Assembly: GCA_037102815.1 (NCBI GenBank)
Contig: BTPP01000003.1
Location: 744,001-808,000 of the forward strand
DNA: 64,000 nt
Origin: Neurospora intermedia
Lineage: Eukaryota > Ascomycota > Sordariomycetes > Sordariales > Sordariaceae
Direction of reading: 5' to 3'
How positions within the stretch are numbered: the stretch's first letter is position 1; the number at the start of each line of letters is the position of its first letter. Of this stretch, positions 34,936-45,551 are shown piece after piece. The position numbers and the translations under genes are program-made. A model generated the notes under the pieces. The model did no database searches. It was not told where the DNA came from and worked only from the letters and a program-made list of their open reading frames with translations.

Positions 34936-36975
34936 ATTGGGTGGTTAACGATTCTGATGATGAGTTAGGGCGTAGGGGTTACTTGAATGTCATGGAGGAA
35001 GGACCATGCAATGGGGACTTTGGTCCCCAGGAAGAGAGATACCGACTATCCAGCGGGTGACGTAGTGTGGAATGTTATTTTTTACTGGGGATGGAACCAA
35101 TAAATGATACGATGTTGGGCTCATACCAGTCTCCAATCTCACCGGTAATCGACGACCGTTGGTGTCTTCGTGCTGAGGATCAACCCTCCAAGACCATTCA
35201 ACCGGTCGTTGTGACTCCAGTTGGTCACCATGGGTGTTTGAAGGCTCTCCTTCGTTAACACCTCGGCACCAAATCCTGTGCTCTTATCTACCTCTAGGTA
35301 CTCTTCAAGCCCATTTCTTATTGTCTCCTCTCGTGCAAAAGGGTGAATGCAAAGGTTCATAGCGAGAGATGAAGTCAAGTAAAGTTTCGAGTAGTGGGTG
35401 GAATAGGTGACGGATAACGTAGGTAGGAAGACGACTAAAGTTGACTATGTTTGGAAGGAACGACCTGTTGTGCCGAACTTGAATCAGTCATTCAAATAGA
35501 CGGGAGGTGTGAAATCGGAATACGACCTCGCAGCAGCACCGTTTCGACATGTCGCTAGTGTCGGTGAGTAGGTACTCAGAATATGACCAAATCAGTGTGA
35601 CATTTATAATAACTCATTGATTGAAGTTCGGTGAAAGATGGTGTATAGCGCCAAAACCCCGGGAAGACATATGGCCATGGGGGGTCGGGAAGACAAGGTA
35701 AGGATAAAATTATTGGTCAATTGCCATATCTACAGTCTCTACACCGCTTTTAAACCTTGTTGAACGGATGAATGTAACATCCCATCATCAGAGCACACAC
35801 TTAACTATGTATGTGCTTCTGGATCCAACCCAGAAGAGAACGGAGGCATTCGAATTTATACTTTTGGAGTAACACTCACCTGAATGTCGGCGGTGTTATA
35901 GACTACACCGACCCTATCCACCACCTAATTCACAACTATTTGCAGTCGTAGTATTCCCCTTGACTGCACGTCAAAGCTATCCTAACACTACCCTGCGTCA
36001 CCTTGGGTCATCCTGGGTCACTACGAATCGGAAGTCTGGAATTGTTTACCCGTCACACCTCCCAATTCCCACTGATCATAAGACATGCGGTTCCTGCGAG
36101 CGAGCATGCAACAACAGGAACAGAAAACAAGAGTCAAGGAAACGTGGTACAACAGATAGCGTATGTCAGCGAACCACATCGCCGGTACCCTTTATTGCAA
36201 CATACCCATGTTGGACAAGGTCATAGGTGTACCTACTCGTACCCGAGTCAAAGAAGGGGAGTAGAGGATGATATCGATAGTAAGGAGAAAATATAAGAAG
36301 TTTCAAAAACCCCTTCCCCTTCTTGTTCGTAGGGGTGTAATTAGGTCGATATTAAGGAAGGTCCTGGTAATCTTCTCATCGATATTGACTGTCTCTGCCA
36401 CACACTCGCTCTCTTCAGTCACTCGCTCCGATCGTCTCACAGCTTTCCTCCTTCACTGTTCGACAGTTCGAAAAACAGTAAATGCATGCTCTGCGCGAAG
36501 TCAGCCAACCACCAAGGAAAACACAAGGAAAAATACCGAGAAGAAGTACGCATGTCATGGCAGGAGAGATAGCAATGACTGATGCTAACAGTGAAGATAG
36601 ATAACAAACGATCATCAATTCCATCATGGCCGATAAGCCCTGTGATCACCACGCGACGCACGGGTGCAGGGCGGTAGTTCCAGGAACTCAGAGCCTATGC
36701 GCAAACTGTGCCAAGGGAAATTGCTAAGACGGAGGGATCCAGAGGAGGAGATCGATAAAGTGTACTATCAGGCAGTTTTAGAGTCGCCAAAGAGTCCATC
36801 ATGTTTCCTCAATACATGTTTTTACCCTCGACAAAACAACACTATACCGGCGACTACTGTTGGGTGTGTTCCTGCTGTTGGGTTTGCGATAGCTTTAGTA
36901 ACCACTGTGGATTGGAAACTGCGTTCGTGTATGTACCTACCTAGGTAATATTCGCACTGAGGCTGGTCGAATATA
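34936..36975. other. Gene-free stretch before TIR copy 2
   Basis: About 2 kb with no supportable gene. Short frames are random-looking. A TACCTACCTAGGTA palindromic stretch lies at about 36940-36950. No RNA gene seen. Confidence 0.5.
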
Positions 36976-37362
36976 CAGTCTCTACTTTTGTTAATGGAAC
37001 TTCAAATCCCGGCAGCGAAAATCTATTGCACTAAGGAGGGTGTTTGCAGAAACATCGATCCAGCGCATTGACTCGAAGTAGGAGGCGTTTATAGGCCACT
37101 AGAAAACTGTCGACGGACCAGAAATGGAAAGTAGACTACCTACGTAGGTCAATGAGCCCCGATAAGGGGTATAAGTGTTCACTCCCACTAAAACTTGACC
37201 CCTGGTAATGCAAATATCTGGCCGTCACTGTTGCAACTACACGCAGTTGACTGTCGCAGTACAGGCCTGTATATCTGGCGCTCAACTGGTTGTGCAATAC
37301 ATGTAGAGTTTTAGCATGGAAAGAGGGAGGGAGGGGTTTGCAACTGCAGGGGGTAAAGACTG
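36976..37362. mobile_element. MITE-like TIR element, copy 2 (diverged)
   Basis: A 387-bp relative of the element at 14019. It starts CAGTCTCTACTTTTGTTAAT after TA and ends GGGGGTAAAGACTG before TA. Shared internal landmarks in the same order: CCCGGCAGC near the left end, GGCCACTAGAA, GGGTATAAGTG followed by CTCCC/ACTCCC, then the internal terminal-repeat-like TTGACCCCTGGTAATGCAAAT and a GGCCGTCA-GTTGCAA block. Ends and interior have diverged considerably, with several C-to-T style differences, so it looks older than copy 1. No coding capacity. Confidence 0.7.
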
Positions 37363-38212
37363 TAGTGTACTATGTACACTATGGTACACGAAAGAGCGAT
37401 CGACGACGTTAGTGTCCATCTCGTGGGCGGAGATCAGCCTTCTTCCTAGTGTACAACACGTCAGTGAGATTATCACTAGTACCCGCGGAGCGAACTGACT
37501 TTATGATGGTATAGGCGGACTGTATTGAGACAAGGTCTCAAAAGCCTATTCTATCGTCCATCGGTATTTGCTCCACGATAAGGCTGAACTAGACATGAAA
37601 CAAGAGGCTGAGACTAATTACGTCAGTTGGGAGGTACATGGCCACACGTGAGATTTATACGGTTCGTGACATATATTCTATTCCATTTTCGGCGGCACAT
37701 ATCGTATGCGACATTATATCTTTTTTCTATAGATACCTCTACCATGTTTTGCCCACCCAAGATGCCGTTGGCTTGATAGATTCTTCGAAACCAACAAGCC
37801 CCTGGTGCCGAGTTCCCTATTTCTATGACCTTCTAAGAATATGCCAACCAGCAGCCCCAAATGAACAAATACATATCTGAGGATAAAGGAAACTACAGAA
37901 AGGTATTTCTTTTCTTTTTCTTTTTGTAGTTTGCCCGGTTCGTGGTATCAAACAAAGAGGTTTTTCCTCGTCAAAGAGCCCCAAGCCACATAACATCCCC
38001 CATTGTTTGAGAATTGAAAGATACGGGTATCATCCGTGAGTATTCAGAATCGAAAATCAAAAGTAGGACCAGAAAAGAAAGAAACTCGGATGCGGTCGTT
38101 AATACGCTCCAATAAATGGTACGCAGATGATGGTGGTTGTGATGATGATCATCAAGTATGCAACAGATGGCTCGTATGTACATGACCCAGCCACAGCGCG
38201 AGATCACGACAC
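37363..38212. other. Intergenic between TIR copy 2 and GPI protein gene
   Basis: About 850 bp that contains the 3' flank of the minus-strand GPI protein gene. A T/C-rich tract is at about 37905-37930. Nothing else recognised. Confidence 0.5.
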
Positions 38213-38734
38213 TTAAGCCAAGAGAGCGGCGCCCAAGGCGAGGACGGACATCAAAAGTCCAGACTGAGCGGCAAGGCCGGCAGCACCAGCGGTAACGGGG
38301 GAAGAAGGACTAGCGGGCTGGCTGGCAGTGACGATGGCGCTCTGGGTCTGGGTGATGAAAGCCGAGGTGAGAGGCTGGCTGGCGGTAGGACCAGCGAAGG
38401 TGGTCGAGTTGACCTGAGGGAAGGACCAGGATAGTGTAGACGAAGAGCTGGTGCTGGGGATGACGACAATCGAGCTAGAAGAGGTAGTCTCGACCGGAGC
38501 CACCGATGAGGTGGTGAGGACGACGCTGGAAGTCTCGATGGAGCTGGTGCTGGTGCTGGTGCTGGTAGCCGGAGCGTTGCCGGGGCAGTTGGAGACGGTG
38601 GGGTTGCAGGAGGTGATGGTGACAGTCAAAGTCATGGTAGCCGTGGAGGTCATGGTGCTGTCGGCGGCGTCGGCCTGAGCGGCAACCAGAGAGAGGCCAG
38701 TAGCCAAGACGGTGAGGATGCTCTTGAACTGCAT
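38213..38734 (-). CDS. GPI-anchored Ser/Thr-rich cell-surface protein
   Basis: Single-exon gene, 173 residues. The N terminus MQFKSILTVLATGLSLVAA is a signal peptide. The middle is more than half Ser/Thr/Val/Pro with two Cys in CNPTVSNCPGN and a poly-Thr/Ser stretch suited to O-mannosylation. The C terminus has a small-residue region (AGAAGLAAQSG) followed by a hydrophobic tail (LLMSVLALGAALLA), the pattern of a GPI attachment signal. Such proteins end up in the plasma membrane or covalently in the cell wall. No catalytic domain is present; a structural or adhesive wall role is inference. The gene lacks introns and has a low-complexity, repeat-prone coding sequence. Confidence 0.85.
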   Translation of the reverse strand: MQFKSILTVLATGLSLVAAQADAADSTMTSTATMTLTVTITSCNPTVSNCPGNAPATSTSTSTSSIETSSVVLTTSSVAPVETTSSSSIVVIPSTSSSSTLSWSFPQVNSTTFAGPTASQPLTSAFITQTQSAIVTASQPASPSSPVTAGAAGLAAQSGLLMSVLALGAALLA

Positions 38735-40786
38735 TGTGAATATGTTTTGTTTGTGAAGGTGCTGTCGTTGTGTGTGTTGTAAGGCTGAGCTGTTTGGAGG
38801 TGTCGAAGGACGTGGAGAGGGTAGATCCTCGGGATTCTCACTCGCTGATAATTGTGATGTGCTGTGAAGGAGCGTGGGGCTGAAGCCGGAGCGACAAGCA
38901 AAGGAGTGTGATGAGTGCTGGGATAGCGCTGGTTGAAGGGGAAAGAAAGCAGGAAGATCGAGAGAGCGGCATTAACTGGGGAAGGATGTGGAAACAGGCC
39001 CTTTTAAATCAAACCGATGGTCCCTTGGAGGGCAGCTTTCCAACGGGTGGCTTGGACGTAAAATCGATGAGCTAAATTGGCTTCCTTCCACCACTTCTTC
39101 AGGTGATTCGATTGGCCAGCCCCTGCCGCGGGTTAAAAAAGACTTTTTCGGCGCCGACCCCAGTGCCACTTGCCATGCGGCACTCAGCTGGATGTGTGCT
39201 CACTCCGCTGTCACGCTATGCCTGGCACTCAGAAGCCTGTCACTCGATTGTCGGAGGAGCCTGGGCTGAGTGCCCTGACAAGCCTGGACCCGCCGCGGGA
39301 CTGGGGGACCGCGATAAAATTTGGTTCAAAGGCAAACCATCAGAAAGAAATGGCAGGGATCCTGTCCTGTTGCCCCGGGAATCGCCATCACCCTTGTCCC
39401 TTGTTGGGCGTCGAAGCTGGACGATGAAGAAGGCGGGACGATGTTGGAAGAAAGGCCGAGCGAACGCGCAAGCCGCTTGACCAGCCAGAATCGCAAAGAG
39501 GCGGGAACAGGAACCCCTATCAGGTACCCTGCAACATGCGACGCCGGTGCGGTCTGATTGGTTGGTACCTGAAAATATGCAAGGAACAGACATGGACGGG
39601 CAAGTCAGACACCCGCACCACAGCCCACCGCATCCAGCACATCATCCACCCTCCATTTGAGGTGGCCCGTGTCCACCATCCAACACAGTGACACCTTCAA
39701 TCCAGTTCCTTCCATTGCTGGCGATCCGGCCTCTTCCCTGACCATCGCAATTTAGCAAAATGAATGCCGGATATTTCTTGCTGACTATGGTAGTCGTATC
39801 ATCTACTTGGCATGCACCAGCCAGGCTCTCGCCAGGCTCTCTTGCATTGCATTCAGCAGCCCAGACTCCCAAGCGAGCCTACAATCCTTTCTGCTTACCT
39901 CTAAAAAAGGTTTTTATTCTGGGTCCCCGGATGCGGTGAGGTTGCATCCGGCTCAGAGGACTCAACAGAATATTGGAAGCATGTTGGTTGCCGATGCGGT
40001 CGCCAGCCCTGCGAGAGCGTCACCGTCAAGACGGGCATGGAAGGAGAGAAGGCATCCTTCACCATTGAATACGTGCCACGTCGGATGCCACCCTGCATGC
40101 TTGCTGCCGTGCTGTTGTCCTCCTGACTTCTCCTGTCTTCCATGCATTCGCAGCAGGATCAAACTCGATGCTAAGGGCGACACCCAGATTTATGTAAACG
40201 ACACCCTGCATGACAAGCCGAGGAGAAAGGGAAAAGGATTTCCTTTATATATATGCGTTTGGTCGTGGGCGGTCTGTCTCAGGCCCTCAGCAGCCGTTCT
40301 GATGGACTGATACCGCCGAGGGTGACCAGTAATCCAGACAGGCTGCCTGGTGTTCCACCTTTCTTGAAGCTGGCGACAGACTGACTTGCAGTTCGCCTGG
40401 GTGTCACAGGAAATGACGTGCGTCCGTCATAGATCTGGGGACATCATTGATGGCATAGACGGCAAGAGAGCACAGCCCTCTCTGTTCGGGGCGGCGAGAC
40501 ACGATTCTCAAGACATTCCAGACAATTGGAAGGAGGATTCGGTGTTCCGACCCCTGACTTTGTACCTTCCCTTATCTGACGTTCGTTGCTGTAATACTAC
40601 GTCGGACGATTAGATGGACATTGTGCCAGAGCGCTTGTGGTACCTTCTAATCTCCGAAGATCCAGCTCCGCAAGAAGGTCATGCTCAAGGAGTCAGGAGA
40701 CGGAAAAGCAAAGCAAAGCCGAAAAGAAAATCAAAGAGAGATAAAAACAGACAGTTTCCCTGGCGTAAAAAGGAGTCGGAAGATGC
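38735..40786. other. Upstream region of the GPI protein gene
   Basis: About 2 kb between the GPI protein start codon and the tRNA terminator. It should hold the GPI gene promoter. Frames on both strands look random; no repeat or RNA gene found. Confidence 0.5.
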
Positions 40787-40796
40787 AAAAAAAAAA
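40787..40796 (-). terminator. Pol III terminator of tRNA-Ser
   Basis: An A10 run on the plus strand is a T10 run on the minus strand, nine bases beyond the tRNA 3' end, as expected for RNA polymerase III termination. Confidence 0.85.
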
Positions 40797-40805
40797 GAAT
40801 TATAA

Positions 40806-40904
40806 CGACGCGAGCAGGATTTGAACCTGCGCCTCCGAAGAGATTTGATAGGCCTCGAATGGGTAGTTCGAGTCAAACACCTTAGGCCACTCGGTCATCG
40901 CGCC
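40806..40904 (-). tRNA. tRNA-Ser(CGA) with a 17-nt intron
   Basis: The minus strand folds as a class II tRNA. The acceptor stem pairs GGCGCGA with TCGCGTC (one G-U), the discriminator base is G as in eukaryotic tRNA-Ser, the D arm contains GACCGAGTGGCCTAAGG, the anticodon stem is TTTGA/TCAAA, and the long variable arm is CTC-TTCG-GAG. The T arm is GCAGG-TTCAAAT-CCTGC. The anticodon loop reads CT-CGA-A, followed by a 17-nt intron at 40850-40866 directly after position 37, the standard place. The mature tRNA would be 82 nt plus CCA and reads UCG codons. Confidence 0.93.
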
Positions 40905-41860
40905 AATGGAAAGTTAGATACCATGATGCAAGATCTGCTGTCTCTATGGAGTCCAATTTTCTGGCGCCATGGTTCCTTCAACTTTCACACCTTCAAGCGC
41001 AATGCATTCAGAATATACCTTACCATATCCTGTGCGCCGTTAACAAGAACAAAACAAAATCTTAAACGAATAATAGAAAAGATCGAGTGGGCAAGCTGAC
41101 TTCCTATATTTAGGGATGGAATTCCGTGAAAGCCGGTCACCTGCAAAGACCACAAGGAACCAACACAACTCAGTATCCTCTTGGCCCCTTCCAAGTCTTC
41201 CGTGTGTCTCACGACCCCTTTTTCTTCCCTCAAAATCTATTACAAAGTCATCGATTATCGAAGATGCAAACTCTGCAAAATCCAGCCTCGAGATATTTGC
41301 TCAAAGTGGCTGTCTTCCCCGTTTCCCCCCCCCCCCCCCCCCCCCCCCCTCACACAGCTCGGAAAGCTATTAAAACGATTTCTATATGGCACTTTCAGTT
41401 TCAAGAAGAAGCATATTTGAGGTTAGGTCACGCTTTGATCATGGAACGAAGCGAATCTAGTCAGATATGTAAAGTCCTAGGGAAGCGGGTTGAGGTGTCT
41501 TGAGCTAACAAACCAGCCAGTCTTGGATTGTACACTTATAGTGTCCATACAACTGAGAAAAGAGATCAACGGCCCTCGGTACCCAAGACGCGGCAAAGAG
41601 GCAGCGGGGACTCGTTGAAGCCAGGGTATGTAGACGAGGGGGTAGTTGCGTGGCCATTTGGTCCGGCTATTTCCAAGCGGGAGCTGTGCAATCGACAACG
41701 AAAGACCAGAGCGACCTTTACCGCAAGCGTGCTGTATCGGTAGTCGAACGAGACAAGAAACGCCCAATATATATTATATATCGTTGATAACATCAAGAAA
41801 AGTGATAAAAAAAACAGGCGCTGTGCTGTGGAAGGAATGCTTTTGGAACATCACAAGAAC
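40905..41860. other. Intergenic with a C25 tract
   Basis: Spacer between the tRNA and the 3' end of COG4. Apart from the homopolymer at 41325-41349 nothing is recognised. Confidence 0.55.
41325..41349 (+). repeat. C25 homopolymer
   Basis: Twenty-five consecutive C on the plus strand, hence G25 on the minus strand, able in principle to form G-quadruplexes and prone to sequencing error. Its length may not be exact. Confidence 0.85.
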
Positions 41861-44619
41861 CTATGCCACCCTAACAATCGTCCTCGCCTTCCTCCTTTCA
41901 TCTTCACTAAGGACCCACAACATACCATCCTCCCCATCCTCCCCCCCGGCCCCATCTGTAACAATCAGCTCCTCCCACTCTTCATCCTCCATATTCGCCA
42001 CCATCAATATCTGCAACGTCCTCCCAAACACCTCGCGCACCGCATAGTTGCCCTTGCTGATGGTGCCAATAATCCCACTAAAGTCTCTCTCCATCCTAAT
42101 GGCGCCATACGGGCTCGCCCCCCTAGTCTGAGAACCCGCGTAGCTCCACACGCGCTTCTCCAGCCAGCGCGCCAGGTGCTGCGCCGTGTGGTCCAGGACG
42201 GTACTGAAAGTCTTGGACGTCATAAGGCGCGCAATGGGCTTCATGAGGGCGTCCCAGCCCTCCTCGAAGCGGCGCGTCACCTGCTCGAGCACGTCGTCCT
42301 CGTTTTCGTCGTTCGCAGCGCACAGGTCGAGGAGCTCTTCCTCCGTCATGGTGTAGTCGGCGTCGCGGAACGTGTCGGAGAGAATAGGCCGCAGACGTGG
42401 TCGAACGACTTGGCTGAAAAGAACTTTGATTCCTTCGCTGAGCAGCTCTGTGGCCTTTGCTGTGAATGAGTGGTGGAGGTTGTTCAGGCGGGTTGTCACT
42501 TCTTTGAGGTCGTTCTTGAATGGGAACGAGTTCTTGAGGGAGCTGGCCTGCGAGGAAGCCCCGGTGCCGCCGTTGACTAATTGTTCTCCCGGAGTCAGGA
42601 TACCGGTGATAATGCGGGAGAGATATTCCTCGGCCATGTCGAGACTGTTGATGAGTACGATAAACTGGATGATTTTGTCTTCTGGTGGGAACCCGCCTTG
42701 GATCACAGGCTTGGGGTAGCACTCGTCGCGCATCTTGCGCTGAATCATACCGACAAAGTCCGAGCCCAATAAGCTCGATATTGTAGGGAGGACAGAATCG
42801 ATAACGCCTCTTTGAGACGTAGAGATAGATCTGATGATCACGGTGTTCGCGATGTACATGACATCTTCAACTGCCGAGATGATGAATGGTGGACTGCTGT
42901 CGATAGGTTTGCTCATCCTCAAGGACAATCCGGTTGGCCACTCGTCCAACTGGAACGCTTTCTCAACAGATCGCCGGAAGAAGAAAGTAGTTAGAACATT
43001 GTAGGGCATGACAAGTTTGCCTGAAACCTTTCGGTTCAGATTGGATTTGGTGAGCACCTCGGGCATGGTTAGTGGTGCATCTTCTGGAACTCCAGGCTCC
43101 TAGAAAGGCATCGAAATTAGCTCGGTTTCTCAGCGAAGAGCATGTGGAGAAAGCTTACCGTGCACTTCTGAGCAAGGAGATGGGAGTAGGCAGACCACCT
43201 GCTCAACATGATGGCAATCTCGCTGAGTAGAGCATCCACCTCCCTCATGTTGACACCCTCATCTTCGCTGTTGCGACCATCGGCGCCGGGAGCAGGCGAG
43301 TTCAGGCGTGGTGGAGCTCCAAACCCACGGTTCTGTGGTAGGAAGCTTTGCACAAGGAACGAGAATGGATAACTCTTCACATCCGTCAATGCTCGGTCAA
43401 CACCGCGCTCATCACTCCAAGAGTCCACGATGATGCCGCCCTGCACATCTGCCTCGCCCTGCAACCGCTCAATAACCTTGATCATCTTGCCCCCGCCATA
43501 GTGCCTCTCTACCAGCCCGCCATGGCCATCAACGATCTGTGTAATATGTCCAAACAGCAGGTTCAATGCATTGGCATAGAAGATACCGTCCTTCTTCGGC
43601 CGAAGCGTCGGCGGAGCATTAGCATTAGCCGCTCCTCCCACCGCCCCAACACCATCCTTCAAAATCGCCCTCGCCCTATTCGCCACGCCCTGGCAGACAT
43701 ACTGCCCATACGCATCCAACCCGACATCACCCCGTCCAATTAACGGAAATAACTTGAAGAACCGCGTAATCTTGGCCGGATCATCCTCCTTCGCCGCCTT
43801 CCAAAACTCCCTCAAGAACAACACGCACAAGCTCTCCCTTGCGTTCTCCAACGTCACCCAAGGGGCATCCGGCACCTCAACAGTCGGCACCACCGCAGCC
43901 GCGAATCCTGATCTCACAATCTCCTCCGGGACCCTCGCGGCCCTCGCAATATACCCCGCCGCAGCCTCCCAGTCCTGCGGTGCGCCCATGCTGCCGACCA
44001 CTCCGGCCACGCATGCTTTCAGCTCAGCCACCAGCTCGACCACGCGCAGGGTATCCTCGACGCGCTGCTTCTCGAGGTCGAGGTGGCGCACGCGGCTGGA
44101 CAGGTGGCTGGCCGTGTCGGCGGCGCCGGCCAGCATGTTGTTGCTGACGCTGCGGGCGGCGATGACCTGGGAGCCAAGGCCGGCGCGCAAATTGTCAAGG
44201 CGAGAGAGCGAGCGGGCGAGGTCCTGGTGCGAGGCGAGGACGGAGGATAAGCGGCTCGTCAGGGACGATTCACGGGCGTGCAGGGCGGCGAGCGCGGCGC
44301 GGATGTCGGACGAGGACGAGGCGGTGCGCAAGGCCGCGAAGACCGGGTCTGCTGCTGCTGCTGTGGTCGGATTGTTGTTGCTGCCATTTTGGGGGTTGGT
44401 GATACTCCTTAGTGGCAATCGAAGGGAGAGCGGTGCTGTTGTCTTATCGTGGGATTTGGTCGTAGCATTCGCGCTGTTTAGAGAGGGATTCGACGAGGAG
44501 GGGATGGTGGTGGTGATATTATTGCTGATGGCGTCTTTAGCTGCTGTACTTGTTGGAGCTGTGGAGGGCATCTTCGACGACGAAGCAGTGGTATCGACGC
44601 CATTGGAGAGGGCAGACAT
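41861..44619 (-). CDS. COG4: Conserved oligomeric Golgi complex subunit 4
   Basis: Two minus-strand exons, 43159-44619 and 41861-43099, joined across a 59-nt intron (donor GTAAGC, acceptor TTCTAG) to 2700 nt, 899 residues. The first 80 residues are Ser/Thr/Asn low complexity. A coiled-coil region of the COG/CATCHR type follows (about 85-190: ALHARESSLTSRLSSVLASHQDLARSLSRLDNLRAGLG split by short breaks). The COG4 family signature runs through ITRFFKLFPLIGRGDVGLDAYGQYVC and, in exon 2, AFQLDEWP, VEDVMYIANTVIIRSIST, and VLINSLDMAEEYLSRI. COG4 belongs to lobe A of the COG tether, which captures retrograde vesicles at the cis-Golgi and interacts with SNAREs. The gene sits head-to-tail upstream of the tRNA and directly downstream of PMR1, another Golgi protein, on the same strand. 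Confidence 0.9.
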
Positions 44620-45551
44620 CGGTATTGCCGTATCGACGCTGGCAACGCATCGCTGCTTTGCACTAGATGCCCTGCGTGGTCGTGTACGTTTGGGCTTCGA
44701 TGTTTCGAAGCTATAGACGTGGTGAAGGACGTTTTGAGACTACCTAGAGAGCCTAGGTAGAGCGGGAGGGACAGATGTCACACTGCGGGCAGTCTGGGGG
44801 CCACTAGAAACGACAGGCGGTGATTAAGCCCCACCGCAGGGGTGCCTACCGGGGTACCTCTATACTACCTCTACCTCTACATACCTCTACCTACACTAAC
44901 ACGTACCTAGGTACCTTACAGCTCGAAATAACAAGTTCACCAACCCTTGAACTATGTATAAAACTTCCACTTATGGAGAGTACTAGGTTTTTAAGTATCT
45001 CTCCAAAGCCACTGTGTCCCTTTGTATCTTGTTCGAGATACATATGAAATGGAATGTACGATGAAGCAGGCGGTAAAGTAGGTCCCAGGAAAAGAGCTCG
45101 ATATCCTACCTACTCTAAGCCCCTACAAGGCTACTAGTATAACACGATTTACTAACTACACTCCTCATTGCACATACTTTTTTCCCCCCACCACTATAAA
45201 CAATCATACAGACTCACAAAGCATCAGGGAAATCTCAAGTTGTGTGTTTGCTTGTGGTACCCACCTACATACTGCCGTAAACCCAACACCAGATACCCGG
45301 ACTTGATGATGCCCCTGAAGTGGGAGAGCCCACGAGACACTTCACATAGAAAGCAGGAATTCCAATGAACAAGGACCATGCGTATCCAAATCTGACCATT
45401 TTGAGGCCGATGGTATATTACTGGTTATAACTCCATATTGTAGTATATCTATGAGTTCATCATAAGAGTGTTGGTTCGTGGCCACCTTTATCATGCCACC
45501 TCTATCTAGTCTAGGACATCCTGCCCTTCCTTCTTACACCGACCGGCCTTA
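44620..45551. other. Intergenic with TACCTAGGTA-type palindromes
   Basis: Contains the COG4 promoter. Between 44741 and 44920 short palindromic and CTACCTCTACC-like repeats cluster (for example GTACCTAGGTAC near 44905). No gene is seen. Confidence 0.55.

Noticed and set aside
43754-44716. 320-codon plus-strand frame opposite COG4
   Set aside because: Antisense to the COG4 first exon; Ala/Ser/Arg-rich shadow without family resemblance.
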